From Gammaproteobacteria bacterium (GTDB lineage Bacteria; Pseudomonadota; Gammaproteobacteria; UBA6186; Azoamicaceae), in contig JAUIIV010000001.1 of NCBI GenBank assembly GCA_030431675.1, positions 248,001 through 312,000 of the forward strand: a stretch of DNA of 64,000 nt. The letters are read 5' to 3'. Positions 45,074 to 53,492 of the stretch are shown piece after piece. The translations under genes were made by a program, and so were the position numbers. A model generated the notes under the pieces. That model ran no database searches and was not told the origin of the DNA. It saw nothing but the letters and a program-made list of their open reading frames with translations. How positions within the stretch are numbered: position 1 is the first letter of the stretch; each line of letters begins with the position of its first letter.

Positions 45074-47654
45074 CTTTCTCGAATTCTTTTTCAGCTTTTT
45101 TTATTTCTATCAATTTGCTAAAATATCTATCTTCTTCACTAAGCTTACTTCTTGAGATTCTAGAAAAATACACATGTTTATCTGCTTGCATCAAGGGATC
45201 AGACGGTTTGTCTATCTGCGACTCGGTTATCATCTTCAGCTCTTCTGAACGAAAAGCAAGCTCTAAGTATTCACTCACAACCTCACAAAACTTTTTGGGA
45301 TCACTAGATGAAGCTTTAATAAGTTGCCAGTCATTTTCTAGAGCCGTTATATCCTTATCTATCGCATCTCTTAAGCCTTGGTTGTCTCCTCCCGGCAACT
45401 CTTTTAATTGTTCAGCCAAGCCATCTAACCGCTCCATGAAATGATTAAATAATTTTGTAGACAATACATTTGTTGCACTTTTAGAAATATCATTTAATGC
45501 AGCTAGCGATTGAGGGTTAAAATTAAAATGCTTACTTATCTCTGAATTACTCTTTACATCGCTTTGTAAGTCTTCTTTAAGCAAATTTGGCTTCTTATGG
45601 TCAGAGGAAGGTTGTTCTTGTGACCTATCAACCTGTCTATGAACTAAATCAGTTAAAGAAAATGAACCAAAAATTGTTTCAAGTACGTTATCGATAGCTC
45701 GCGCGCATCTCGTTTTTATTGTTTGATATAATCTATCAACTGCTCCTCTTATATCCCTTATGCCTTCTTGAACTAATTCTCTAAAACTTGCAGATGGATT
45801 ATTAAACTTTTGCCTAATTAAATACCCTAGAGTTCCCACCAAGCCTGCCACACTGAAAACCGCTAACAGTGGCCATGTAGCTGGAGTTATAGCTACAGTT
45901 GCTAGTATTGCTATAAAGGCTACAAGTAAAAAAGCTGCTACTCCCCCTGCAAGTTTTGAAGATACATTATCCTTAATATTTTTTGCTTCAGTACCAACCT
46001 GAGCCACCCGCTCTTCGGCTAGTTGATATAGCTTTTCTTTCCATTGCATAAATCGTTTTTCTAGATCTGCACGCACATAATCAACCTGGACTTCTGGCTC
46101 TTCTTGAGGCTTACCATCTAATAAATTCCATTCTTTTTTCTTATTATATAAGAGTTGATACTCTTGAGGAGTTAATGCAGATGCGGCTTTCTTTTTCTCT
46201 TCTAGTGCTGGCACAGGAGCTTTATATACCTCTTTTACTGCCTTAGCCGATGCTGCAGCTGCTGATAAAGCCGCCACCCCCAAAAGACCTGTACCTGTAA
46301 TAAACGCTCCAGCACCGCCGACAATTAATGAATACTGTTTATCTTCTAAAACTTGCTTGAGTCCTTGTTTGAAACGTAGTCGCGTTATTTCTCTATCCAA
46401 TCCTTTTTGTATCGCTTCACGCTCCTCTTGCACCTGCTCTTCACTCTTTAAGTCCTCCAGTACATTGCGGATATTATCAGCCAACTTCTGTCTAAATTTT
46501 GCTACTCCTGCTAATAACTCTTTTTGCTCTTCTGCTGATGCATTATTCAAATCAAACTCTAACCTATACAACATCTCTGCATCGAGCAATAGTGCTGTTT
46601 GTTGAGATTCAGATAATCGAGAAAACGAAGGCATTTTTCGCATTTGTCGCTCTGCCCTTGTGCGATTTATAACCTCAATTGCTTTAATCATTCTACCAAG
46701 ATCATATATAGAGCCATCTTCTTCGTTTGCATGCTCTCTGTCTCTTGCCTCTAAATCTTGTTCTTGTTCTGCGGAGCTATTAGCTCGTCCTAAATCATCA
46801 AGATTAAATTTTTGCTTAATCTGATAGACAAGAAATTTATCTGCCAACTCTGGATCTTCTGTATATAATGCCTTTAGTGCTTGCCATTGTGGGTCTAGCT
46901 TATCGACCATATTAAAAAAACATATTCTAGCATTAACAAAATTCAATTCATTTCTATGAAATAACTCAGCAACTTCTTCAGTATGCGTTTTACTTATCCC
47001 TTTTCTTTCTTTAACTGCATTTCTATACTCTGCAAAACCTGCTTCTCGCTCATATGCAATGAACATCCAAGCCTTTAAAAGCATAGCTCCGTCTTCCTTG
47101 GTTTCAGCTGACATTATGGCACTAACAGCTGACAGTGCGCACGCCATATCATGACTATTTTTTCTACTCATGATTTGCTGCTCATCAAAAAACACTTGTT
47201 CATAGAATGCATTTGGATCATTTTGAAACGACACTTGCTTAGTTCTATTAAACTCTTCTTGCTCTAAATGCCGCCTATAATCATCGGCTTCTTTCTTTCT
47301 CTTTTTAATGCTCTCTATTTGCATCTGAATATCATCTATTTCCAGCATCATATAGTCAATTTTTTCACTTAGCATGTCGTTCTTGCGTTGCAGGCCTACA
47401 CTGGATAATTCACTAGTGTCAGTTGCAAGTATTGCCTCGACCTCCATTGCTAATTCCTGCTCTTGTTGTGCTTTAGAGACTGTCAATCCTGTGAACTCCA
47501 GAAAGCTTTGTATGTAGGATTGCTGTTTTTCTTCAACCTCTCTCTTATCTTTCTCGTACCTATGTAAATCATTGAGTAACTGCACACGTATTGCCTCATA
47601 CGCATTGAGGTCATCCTCGAGTTTTTTATATTCTTCTTGAGTCATGCCCGACAT
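45051..47654 (-). CDS. Large coiled-coil membrane protein (867 aa), candidate effector
   Basis: I recognise no domain. Residues 1-140 are strongly charged and coiled-coil-like, starting with MTQEEYKKLEDDLNAYEAI. A helical region follows. Residues about 440-470 (GGAGAFITGTGLLGVAALSA) and about 566-613 (AAFLLVAFIAILATV onward) are hydrophobic and could span membranes. The C-terminal 250 residues are again helical, ending in a Glu/Lys-rich stretch (LIEIKKAEKEFEKAIRL). Long coiled coils, internal hydrophobic hairpins and a Glu-rich tail are common in Dot/Icm effectors that act on host membranes. A GAGGAT site precedes the ATG. It lies alone between rsmJ and an AEC transporter. Confidence 0.72.
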   Translation of the reverse strand: MSGMTQEEYKKLEDDLNAYEAIRVQLLNDLHRYEKDKREVEEKQQSYIQSFLEFTGLTVSKAQQEQELAMEVEAILATDTSELSSVGLQRKNDMLSEKIDYMMLEIDDIQMQIESIKKRKKEADDYRRHLEQEEFNRTKQVSFQNDPNAFYEQVFFDEQQIMSRKNSHDMACALSAVSAIMSAETKEDGAMLLKAWMFIAYEREAGFAEYRNAVKERKGISKTHTEEVAELFHRNELNFVNARICFFNMVDKLDPQWQALKALYTEDPELADKFLVYQIKQKFNLDDLGRANSSAEQEQDLEARDREHANEEDGSIYDLGRMIKAIEVINRTRAERQMRKMPSFSRLSESQQTALLLDAEMLYRLEFDLNNASAEEQKELLAGVAKFRQKLADNIRNVLEDLKSEEQVQEEREAIQKGLDREITRLRFKQGLKQVLEDKQYSLIVGGAGAFITGTGLLGVAALSAAAASAKAVKEVYKAPVPALEEKKKAASALTPQEYQLLYNKKKEWNLLDGKPQEEPEVQVDYVRADLEKRFMQWKEKLYQLAEERVAQVGTEAKNIKDNVSSKLAGGVAAFLLVAFIAILATVAITPATWPLLAVFSVAGLVGTLGYLIRQKFNNPSASFRELVQEGIRDIRGAVDRLYQTIKTRCARAIDNVLETIFGSFSLTDLVHRQVDRSQEQPSSDHKKPNLLKEDLQSDVKSNSEISKHFNFNPQSLAALNDISKSATNVLSTKLFNHFMERLDGLAEQLKELPGGDNQGLRDAIDKDITALENDWQLIKASSSDPKKFCEVVSEYLELAFRSEELKMITESQIDKPSDPLMQADKHVYFSRISRSKLSEEDRYFSKLIEIKKAEKEFEKAIRLKGS

Positions 47655-47821
47655 TCAACGTATCCTCAATTCTAATAGTTTACGAGTTTTCTATGTATAT
47701 AGAAGGATAGCCTTTACGCAGGCAAATGGGCTTGACCAATTGCTGATCTATATATGTCTGCTATTGAATACAGTAAGTTCTGATCTACTGTAAAAATTGA
47801 TAGTAAAATATTAGTAATTCA

Positions 47822-48730
47822 TTACAACAACAAGGCAATAATAACTAGAGAAAATAGTGAGGTAACAGATGTCATTGCGATGGTATCTTTGACAAAAGAC
47901 TTTTCTACATTATAACTTGCTGCCACTCTGTATGAAGCAAAGGCTGTAGGTCCAGAAGAAGCTATTAATAACGCGTATAGCCAATACCCATCGAGGTTAA
48001 ATATATATTTTGCCATACAGAAGGAAACCAAGGGGTGAACAAAGCATTTTATAGCCACCACTGCTAGTAAATCTTTATTTTCTACTAATTTTCTAGTAAT
48101 TCTAAATCCACCCAGCATTAAACCAAATGCGAACAAAGCTATATTGGAAGCACCTCCGCCTAAACTTTCAATAACATTTACTATAACGTGATGGACATTA
48201 ATATTATAATAGTTGCAAACTAAAGCAATCATTGGCAGTAATACTATAGGAGTAGTAAATGCTATAAAAATTTTAGATATCATTGACTTTTCTCGATGTT
48301 TGAAGAAGCTAAGCACTACTATGAATATTGTTTGTATTACTAATACTTGCAATAAATTAGCTAATACTGCAGCGATTGGATCTTTCAATAAAAAGGTTGT
48401 TACCGGCAGCACATATATGCCAGCATTGACATATCCAGCTGCAAATATACGCATACAAATCTTAGCTTTGTCTTGCTGTTTATAAAAAGCCCATAAAACA
48501 AGCAATCCTACCACAACAAATGCTAACAAATAATTGACAACATATTGCACATTAAAAAGACTAGGTAGATCTTGCTGCATAATTGCGGCAAAGAGAAAGC
48601 AAGGCATAGAAACATGATATAAAAAAATTTGTATACCTTCTCCTTGCTCATCACTAAATATTTTCTTACGCTCGCAAAATACACCAACTAATATAATCGT
48701 AAAAATAACCAGTAGTTTAGCTTCAGGCAT
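47822..48730 (-). CDS. AEC family (auxin efflux carrier-like) transporter
   Basis: This 302-residue membrane protein has about ten hydrophobic helices. RKKIFSDEQGEGIQIFLYHVSMPCFLFAAI spans the family-typical N-terminal segment. AGYVNAGIYVLPV and ASNIALFAFGLMLGGF are the conserved mid and post-middle regions. AEC proteins move organic anions such as malate or malonate; the substrate here is unknown. No good ribosome-binding site is seen before the ATG. Confidence 0.85.
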   Translation of the reverse strand: MPEAKLLVIFTIILVGVFCERKKIFSDEQGEGIQIFLYHVSMPCFLFAAIMQQDLPSLFNVQYVVNYLLAFVVVGLLVLWAFYKQQDKAKICMRIFAAGYVNAGIYVLPVTTFLLKDPIAAVLANLLQVLVIQTIFIVVLSFFKHREKSMISKIFIAFTTPIVLLPMIALVCNYYNINVHHVIVNVIESLGGGASNIALFAFGLMLGGFRITRKLVENKDLLAVVAIKCFVHPLVSFCMAKYIFNLDGYWLYALLIASSGPTAFASYRVAASYNVEKSFVKDTIAMTSVTSLFSLVIIALLL

Positions 48731-48850
48731 GGCAACGTATAACTCACAAATGACGCATATTTGCGTAAAATAGAAATGAAATACTTGAAGACGTTTAAAT
48801 TATATTAATTTTGTCTCTTAGTCAAGCTTACCGCTTTGAAATTTCACAAA

Positions 48851-49540
48851 CTATCCCCTACAGATTGTCCATACATCAACCTGCTCAACACCTGCTTTCT
48901 GCAATGCTAAGCTTACTGCTCGAACTGTATTAGTAGTGGTAACTACATCATCTAGCAACGCCACATGCTTTGCCGATGTTGCTGCGACAAATGCACCTTG
49001 TAAGTTTAATCTCCTGTCTTCCTTGGATAGCTTTGCCTGCATTTTAGTATCAAATATTCTATAACAATGATCGAAAACTAGCGGTATTTTGGTTCTTCTT
49101 GATATTATATATCCCAATAGGGCAGATTGATTGTAACCTCGCATTCTATAACGCTCTGTACTTAGGGGTACTGGAATTATTACTTCCGGAAGTATATCAC
49201 AGCGATACCATGTATTTAGTATTTTTTTTGCCATGATATCTCCAAGTGGTCTAACATAATCAAGTCGCCCTCCAAACTTTAGCCTATGAATTATTTTGCT
49301 GATTGGCATGGTATAACCAAACAATGCACAAACTCTAGCAAATGCAGGAGGCTGCTCACGGCATTTACAGCAAATTACACTCTGCTCTACTAAGTCACCA
49401 GCACATTGATAGCACTTGCCTTCAAGCCAGGGCAAAAATGTATTACAATATTCACAAACATACTCTTGTGTAGTAACTAAATTACATCCCAAACATTTTT
49501 TAGGTGCAATTATCGATAATATAGCCAGACAGTTCTCCAA
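48851..49540 (-). CDS. comF: ComF family phosphoribosyltransferase-like protein
   Basis: This 229-residue protein has an N-terminal zinc-finger region with paired cysteines (CLGC, CEYC, CYQC, CCKC). The C-terminal PRTase domain has IIPVPLSTERYRMRGYNQSALL and VALLDDVVTTTNTVRA (the PRPP loop). ComF proteins take part in natural DNA uptake or recombination; dprA at 55.8 kb is a partner in competence. The start is a TTG at 49540, and the 5' end overlaps that of bioC on the other strand. Confidence 0.9.
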   Translation of the reverse strand: MENCLAILSIIAPKKCLGCNLVTTQEYVCEYCNTFLPWLEGKCYQCAGDLVEQSVICCKCREQPPAFARVCALFGYTMPISKIIHRLKFGGRLDYVRPLGDIMAKKILNTWYRCDILPEVIIPVPLSTERYRMRGYNQSALLGYIISRRTKIPLVFDHCYRIFDTKMQAKLSKEDRRLNLQGAFVAATSAKHVALLDDVVTTTNTVRAVSLALQKAGVEQVDVWTICRG

Positions 49541-50243
49541 CGCAGCAAAAACTTATGATAATGCAGCCCATTTAGAGCAGGAAGTTGGCATTAGGCTGTT
49601 AGAGAGACTTAACAACTTAAACTTTACTCCCAATAGGATTTTGGATTTGGGTTGTGGCACAGGACACTTCATCCCTCAATTACAAACTAAATACAACCAA
49701 GCAAGTATTATAGGGCTAGACTTTGCTAAAGGAATGCTTAAATTTGCTACAAAACATAGTGTTTGTTTAGAAGCCGATGCAACTAAGCTACCTTTTGCAA
49801 ATGCTTCTATAGATTTAATATTTTGTAACTGTTGCATACCACACTTACCTGATCCTGAACGTTTATTTACTGAGGTTAAACGTGTATTGACTACTCATGG
49901 TTTATTTGTATTTACTACATATGGCCCTGAGACATTAAGTGAACTAGGTTTTCAAGGGCATTGGCCAGATATGCACGTTACTGGAGATTTACTATTAAGA
50001 TTAGGCTTTGTAGACCCAGTAGTAGATAATGAAGTTATATCTTTTAATTATTCAGACGCGACAGATTTATATTTGGACTTACAAGAAACTGGTGCTTTTA
50101 TAATTGAAGATATAGATAGCATTAATACTTCACAAGCTATAAGTGTTAATTATGAGATAGTATATGGCCTTGCTTGGAGTGCTAAAGACAGTAGATTGCA
50201 AAACAAGAATTTAGATACCTTCTATATCGAGGTAACCCGCTAA
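49416..50243 (+). CDS. bioC: Malonyl-ACP O-methyltransferase BioC
   Basis: The methyltransferase domain has RQFSNAAKTYDNAAHLEQEVG, then ILDLGCGTGHFIPQL for SAM binding, IIGLDFAKGML, IDLIFCNCCIPHLPDP and LFVFTTYGPETLSEL. BioC methylates malonyl-ACP to start pimelate synthesis for biotin. Homologues begin only about 3-6 residues before RQFSNAA, that is near 49510. No ATG, GTG or TTG exists there; candidates are ATT 49509 or ATC 49512 behind AGGTG. The listed TTG at 49416 is the nearest standard start but would overlap comF by 125 nt, so the true start is uncertain. Confidence 0.85.
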   Translation: MPSSQGKNVLQYSQTYSCVVTKLHPKHFLGAIIDNIARQFSNAAKTYDNAAHLEQEVGIRLLERLNNLNFTPNRILDLGCGTGHFIPQLQTKYNQASIIGLDFAKGMLKFATKHSVCLEADATKLPFANASIDLIFCNCCIPHLPDPERLFTEVKRVLTTHGLFVFTTYGPETLSELGFQGHWPDMHVTGDLLLRLGFVDPVVDNEVISFNYSDATDLYLDLQETGAFIIEDIDSINTSQAISVNYEIVYGLAWSAKDSRLQNKNLDTFYIEVTR

Positions 50244-50399
50244 ATAGTGATCATGCCCCTCACGCCAACCACCCATCCATGCACCACGCTCTGCTACAAC
50301 CGTACTATATGGGCACTGATACTGTGAGCGGCCGCGTAGACCAGCCTTGTATCCTTGACGAAAAGCATGGCGTACTTTGTTTCTTTTGTGTGTATTCAC
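50211..50399 (-). CDS. rmf: Ribosome modulation factor homologue
   Basis: This 62-residue basic protein has the RMF core: HAFRQGYKAGLRGRSQYQCPY, then AWMGGWREGHDHYLAG, corresponding to RGYQAG..GRS...CPY and WLGGWREA of E. coli RMF. RMF dimerises 70S ribosomes into inactive 100S particles in stationary phase. The GTG at 50399 has a GGAG site 6 nt upstream; an in-frame TTG lies 12 nt earlier. It follows aroE by 48 nt and overlaps the bioC 3' end by 33 nt on the other strand. Confidence 0.85.
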   Translation of the reverse strand: MNTHKRNKVRHAFRQGYKAGLRGRSQYQCPYSTVVAERGAWMGGWREGHDHYLAGYLDIEGI

Positions 50400-50447
50400 A
50401 TACAGCTCCAAATACGACTCATATCTATTTAAGTATAGACAAAGGTC

Positions 50448-51191
50448 TTAGCTTAAAGTAGGACTTTTACTATGGATCTCATCAGTATTAGGTAAATATT
50501 TAGTCCATATATAAAATGCCTGCGCCGCCTGCTCCACTAACATACCCCAGCCCGAAATTACTTTAGATGCACCCCGTATTTTTGCGTGGTCTAAAAAATA
50601 GTTTGCTGCTACTCCATAATTACAGTCATAACATATAGTGTTCTGCAGCTCTAGTTTATTAACAATATTTGGTATTTTTCTATCTAAACCTGCACTCGTC
50701 GCATTTATTATTAAATCGCCCGGCATAGACGCGGCTTCTCTTGATAACATTGCGATATTGGAAATCCCCTGTGATAATAGTTGGGCATAAATTGCTCTAG
50801 CCGCACCGCCAGTACCTAGAATCAAAATCTTCTTATCATTTAAGTCTATTTCTTTATATAATAAATCTCTGTAAAGTCCTATGCCATCTGTATTATCACC
50901 ATAAAGCTTGCCGTTAACTACGCTTATGGTATTAACCGCATCAGCTACTGAAGCACTTGGACTAATATCATCTAGTAGTGAGATAACTTGTTGTTTATAT
51001 GGGGAGGTAACATTTGCGCCAAATCCTCCTGCAAAAAAAAACTCCTTTATTGATCTCTCAAGTTGGCTTAAATCAGTTTCTATGAGCCGATATTCGATTT
51101 CCCTGCCTACTTGATCAGCAAAATGCCTATGTAGCAGTGGGGATTGGCTATGTTGTAGTGGTTTTCCAAAAAGTGCATATACCTCTTTCAT
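50448..51191 (-). CDS. aroE: Shikimate dehydrogenase
   Basis: This 247-residue enzyme reduces dehydroshikimate with NADPH. It has ALFGKPLQHSQSPLLH at the start, GFGANVTSPYKQ with the catalytic Lys near residue 66, GDNTDGIGL with the catalytic Asp near 103, ILILGTGGAARAI for NADPH and INATSAGL. It is somewhat shorter than the usual 270 residues. A TATAAT ends 7 nt before the ATG, with no ribosome-binding site between them, suggesting a leaderless mRNA. Confidence 0.93.
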   Translation of the reverse strand: MKEVYALFGKPLQHSQSPLLHRHFADQVGREIEYRLIETDLSQLERSIKEFFFAGGFGANVTSPYKQQVISLLDDISPSASVADAVNTISVVNGKLYGDNTDGIGLYRDLLYKEIDLNDKKILILGTGGAARAIYAQLLSQGISNIAMLSREAASMPGDLIINATSAGLDRKIPNIVNKLELQNTICYDCNYGVAANYFLDHAKIRGASKVISGWGMLVEQAAQAFYIWTKYLPNTDEIHSKSPTLS

Positions 51192-51198
51192 GAAGTCT

Positions 51199-51206
51199 AT
51201 TATACT
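51199..51206. promoter_or_regulatory. Overlapping divergent -10 boxes of aroE and the pilin gene
   Basis: On the minus strand TATAAT (51199-51204) points to aroE; on the plus strand TATACT (51201-51206) points to the pilin gene. Each is 6-7 nt from its start codon and they share four base pairs. The -35 elements are weak (TTTATA for aroE; none clear for the pilin gene). Confidence 0.45.
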
Positions 51207-51212
51207 TATAGC

Positions 51213-51710
51213 ATGAAGAAATATAAAATAATTGTAGATGCTTTTAACGTTGTCGAGATAGTAGTGGTAATCGCAATAGTGGCAATAATTGCTGTTGCAG
51301 CCGTTCCTGCATACAACGATATGTTAAAGCGTATGGAAGTAACCAAAATGGTTAATAAGCTTGGTACCTTCAAACTCGCTATGACTGATACTTATCTGGC
51401 TTCTAGCATATGGCCAGCAGCAATTAATGGTGCCTCTGCCGGTACTACTGTAAGTGACACTTTTTTCGATAATGCTATTAACTTTAGATACAATACTTTA
51501 GACAATAAAGCTTGGGTGGGATACCAACTATCTCCAGATTATGGTTCTGGCTGGATTTTTTTAGTTTTAATAGCTCATGAAGATGACTCTTTTGCAGTAC
51601 ACTGCGGCAGTTTAGATAATACATGTACCTTGGGGTATTGTAATAGCCTAGATTTCTTCCCCACACAATGCAAAGAGTTAGACTTAGACTCTAGCTACAC
51701 CTTGGAGTGA
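51213..51710 (+). CDS. Type IV pilin-like protein
   Basis: This 165-residue protein has an N-terminal pilin helix: short basic leader, AFNVVEIVVVIAIVAIIAVAAVPAYNDML, then a globular domain. The Glu at mature position 5 is kept (F-N-V-V-E), and VPAYNDML continues as in GFTLIEL-type pilins. The residue before the cleavage site is Ala instead of the usual Gly, and the leader has Asp at -2. Four cysteines near the C-terminus (about 130-155) could form a disulphide loop. It may be a pseudopilin or DNA-uptake pilin. It is followed 7 nt later by a deformylase-like gene. Confidence 0.82.
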   Translation: MKKYKIIVDAFNVVEIVVVIAIVAIIAVAAVPAYNDMLKRMEVTKMVNKLGTFKLAMTDTYLASSIWPAAINGASAGTTVSDTFFDNAINFRYNTLDNKAWVGYQLSPDYGSGWIFLVLIAHEDDSFAVHCGSLDNTCTLGYCNSLDFFPTQCKELDLDSSYTLE

Positions 51711-51717
51711 TAAGTCT

Positions 51718-52290
51718 ATGAACAATATGGAGCCTAAACTATTAACATTAGCACCATACGATGACCCAATATTACGCAGCAAGACTAATAATATACAATT
51801 CCCTCTTAGCAAGGAGGATCAACATATTATCGACAGCATGTTATTTTCTATCCAAAAAGAACAATTAATTGCTGCTAATGCAAGTTTTGAAAGTGCCGCC
51901 GGCATGGCAGCCAACCAATGGGGTATAAATAAAAGTATTTTTCTCTATTGTCCTAGTGGAAGTGAGACTGGCGATATTGAAGTAGTAATAAACCCTAGTT
52001 ATAAACCCATAAGCAAAGATGTTAATAAGGGCTGGGAAGGATGTTTTTCTATACCTAATGCAACAGGGTGCATTCAAAGATATAAAAAGATTAAAGTTAC
52101 TTACTACAACACTGATGGTGAAAAAATCACCAAACGTCTATCTGGATGGGAGGCTAGAGTTTGGCAACATGAAAATGACCATTTAAATGGTAGCCTTTAC
52201 GATGATCCATCTACAAAGCAATGCTTAGAAAAGCACTGCTTTGATAGCGCAGAAGAACTGGAAGAATTTATAGCTAAGGCCCGTGCTTAA
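51718..52290 (+). CDS. Peptide deformylase family protein (second, divergent copy)
   Basis: This 190-residue protein has the three deformylase motifs in altered form: AAGMAANQ for GxGxAAxQ (first Gly is Ala), WEGCFSIP for EGCLS and HENDHLNG for HExxH. The metal ligands Cys, His, His and the catalytic Glu are present, so activity is plausible. A GGAGTGA site lies upstream. A canonical def is present at 57.9 kb, so this is an extra copy with a possibly special role. It is co-directional with the pilin gene. Confidence 0.85.
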   Translation: MNNMEPKLLTLAPYDDPILRSKTNNIQFPLSKEDQHIIDSMLFSIQKEQLIAANASFESAAGMAANQWGINKSIFLYCPSGSETGDIEVVINPSYKPISKDVNKGWEGCFSIPNATGCIQRYKKIKVTYYNTDGEKITKRLSGWEARVWQHENDHLNGSLYDDPSTKQCLEKHCFDSAEELEEFIAKARA

Positions 52291-52440
52291 AATAACTGTA
52301 CTTGATAACTGTAGCCTCAAGTATCGCAAGAACTCTTCGCTCACATGGAGATGGCTATCTCTATCTACACCACGACACCGATACATCCACTTACCATTAA
52401 AATTTTCAACAAACATTATATGGGTTAACTTTTTTATCAT
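52291..52440 (-). pseudogene. Possible remnant of an IS6-like transposase
   Basis: From the ATG at 52440 the minus strand reads about 45 residues including ENFNGKWMYRCRGVDRDSH. This resembles the catalytic-domain segment of IS6/IS240-type transposases, where DETY.K..GKW.YLYRAVD.DG is typical. Flanking transposase sequence and inverted repeats are not found, and the frame then runs antisense into the deformylase-like gene. It may be a short decayed scrap or a coincidence. Confidence 0.3.
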
Positions 52441-52555
52441 GCGCTCTTAGTAAAACCTGATTTTTAAAAAGATCTTGAATTTTCTTTCCTGTAGAATAAC
52501 TAGTGCAGTTAAAGATCGGAATTTTTTACAACACTGCTGTTAAGGAAATTAAAGA

Positions 52556-53275
52556 ATGCATATAAAATATGAATTATCAGAAGAAGGAAAGGTGGTTGGT
52601 ATAGAAGTGCATGATACACGAGCCCTGGGTGATTTTGTGGACGAGTTACACCAAAACCCTCAAATTAGCACCTTTAAGATTACAAATGTTAATGAAGGTT
52701 TGCCAGTTGAGGACTGCATTGTTTTAATTCAACTTCTCGCCACGTTGGATAATTTGTGCGAACTTTCCTTAAATGTTGACGAGTTAATGACAAGCACTGC
52801 AAGCGCTGGGCCTGTATTGGCTTTGCTGCTGCACTGTAACAAACTGCATTTTTTAGATTTGTTTGGCGCCACTACAGATTGTAAGTTGTTTTTTGCACCT
52901 GTGCTAGAAGCATTAGCATCAAATTCATCACTTAAAAATCTTGATCTTTACTGCGAAAATTTTGGAATGGGTATCTATGATGTTATATCAAAAATAATAA
53001 TTGCGAAGGGAATAACTCCTTTTCAAATTACGTTAGGTGGATTTGGTACTCCAGATGGCCGTCCTTTGCCTGCACAAGAAGGTTACATTAATTTCCTATC
53101 TATTCTAGAGAACCCTTTATATGGCACCAATATTATTGTGACTGGACATAACACTTTACCTAATTTTTCAACATTATACGCGGAAGTTGTTCGACGCCAA
53201 AATACCAGGGAGGCTGAAAGATTGCAAAGGGGAGAGAGCGCTGCTGCAAATCCTAGTCATACGCCAATTTTCTAG
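52556..53275 (+). CDS. Leucine-rich-repeat-like protein (239 aa), candidate effector
   Basis: This soluble protein has no signal peptide. Its middle (about 60-140) has irregular leucine-rich repeats: LATLDNLCELSLNVDEL, LLHCNKLHFLDLFGAT and LASNSSLKNLDLYCENFG, resembling ribonuclease-inhibitor-type LRRs. The tail is charged, with RRQNTREAERLQRGE. AAGGAAA precedes the ATG. LRR proteins are frequent among effectors of intracellular bacteria. It stands alone between the deformylase-like gene and topA. Confidence 0.68.
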   Translation: MHIKYELSEEGKVVGIEVHDTRALGDFVDELHQNPQISTFKITNVNEGLPVEDCIVLIQLLATLDNLCELSLNVDELMTSTASAGPVLALLLHCNKLHFLDLFGATTDCKLFFAPVLEALASNSSLKNLDLYCENFGMGIYDVISKIIIAKGITPFQITLGGFGTPDGRPLPAQEGYINFLSILENPLYGTNIIVTGHNTLPNFSTLYAEVVRRQNTREAERLQRGESAAANPSHTPIF

Positions 53276-53288
53276 GGTGCTCTTATGT

Positions 53289-53304
53289 AAAGGCTCACCT
53301 TTTT
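53289..53304 (+). terminator. Weak rho-independent terminator after the LRR-like gene
   Basis: AAAGG and CCTTT pair around a CTCA loop, with T residues continuing to 53304. It is 13 nt after the stop. The stem is short, so the call is tentative. Confidence 0.4.
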
Positions 53305-53452
53305 CAACAGTTTACTTAATTCTCATTGAAAGAAATAGTTTACCCAATCGGATTTGATAATTTAAGCAACATGTTTAAGACTGATAATGAGATACCCTAA
53401 ACCATCAACCTTAGATAGCAAGTTTAGCAGATGAAAAAAGTTTTTGTGACAA

Positions 53453-53472
53453 ACCCCCTACTAAGCTGGGGT
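53453..53472 (-). terminator. Possible terminator after topA
   Basis: On the minus strand ACCCC and GGGGT form a 5-bp GC-rich stem about 20 nt after the topA stop, followed by TTTGT. The T-run is short. No other feature is seen in the 217-bp gap 53276-53492. Confidence 0.4.
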
Positions 53473-53492
53473 AATAACTCCTAGTTCTAAAA

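Noticed and set aside
47769-47792. TACAGTA/TACTGTA inverted repeat as terminator of the AEC gene
   Set aside because: The stem is AT-rich and no T-run follows it on the minus strand.
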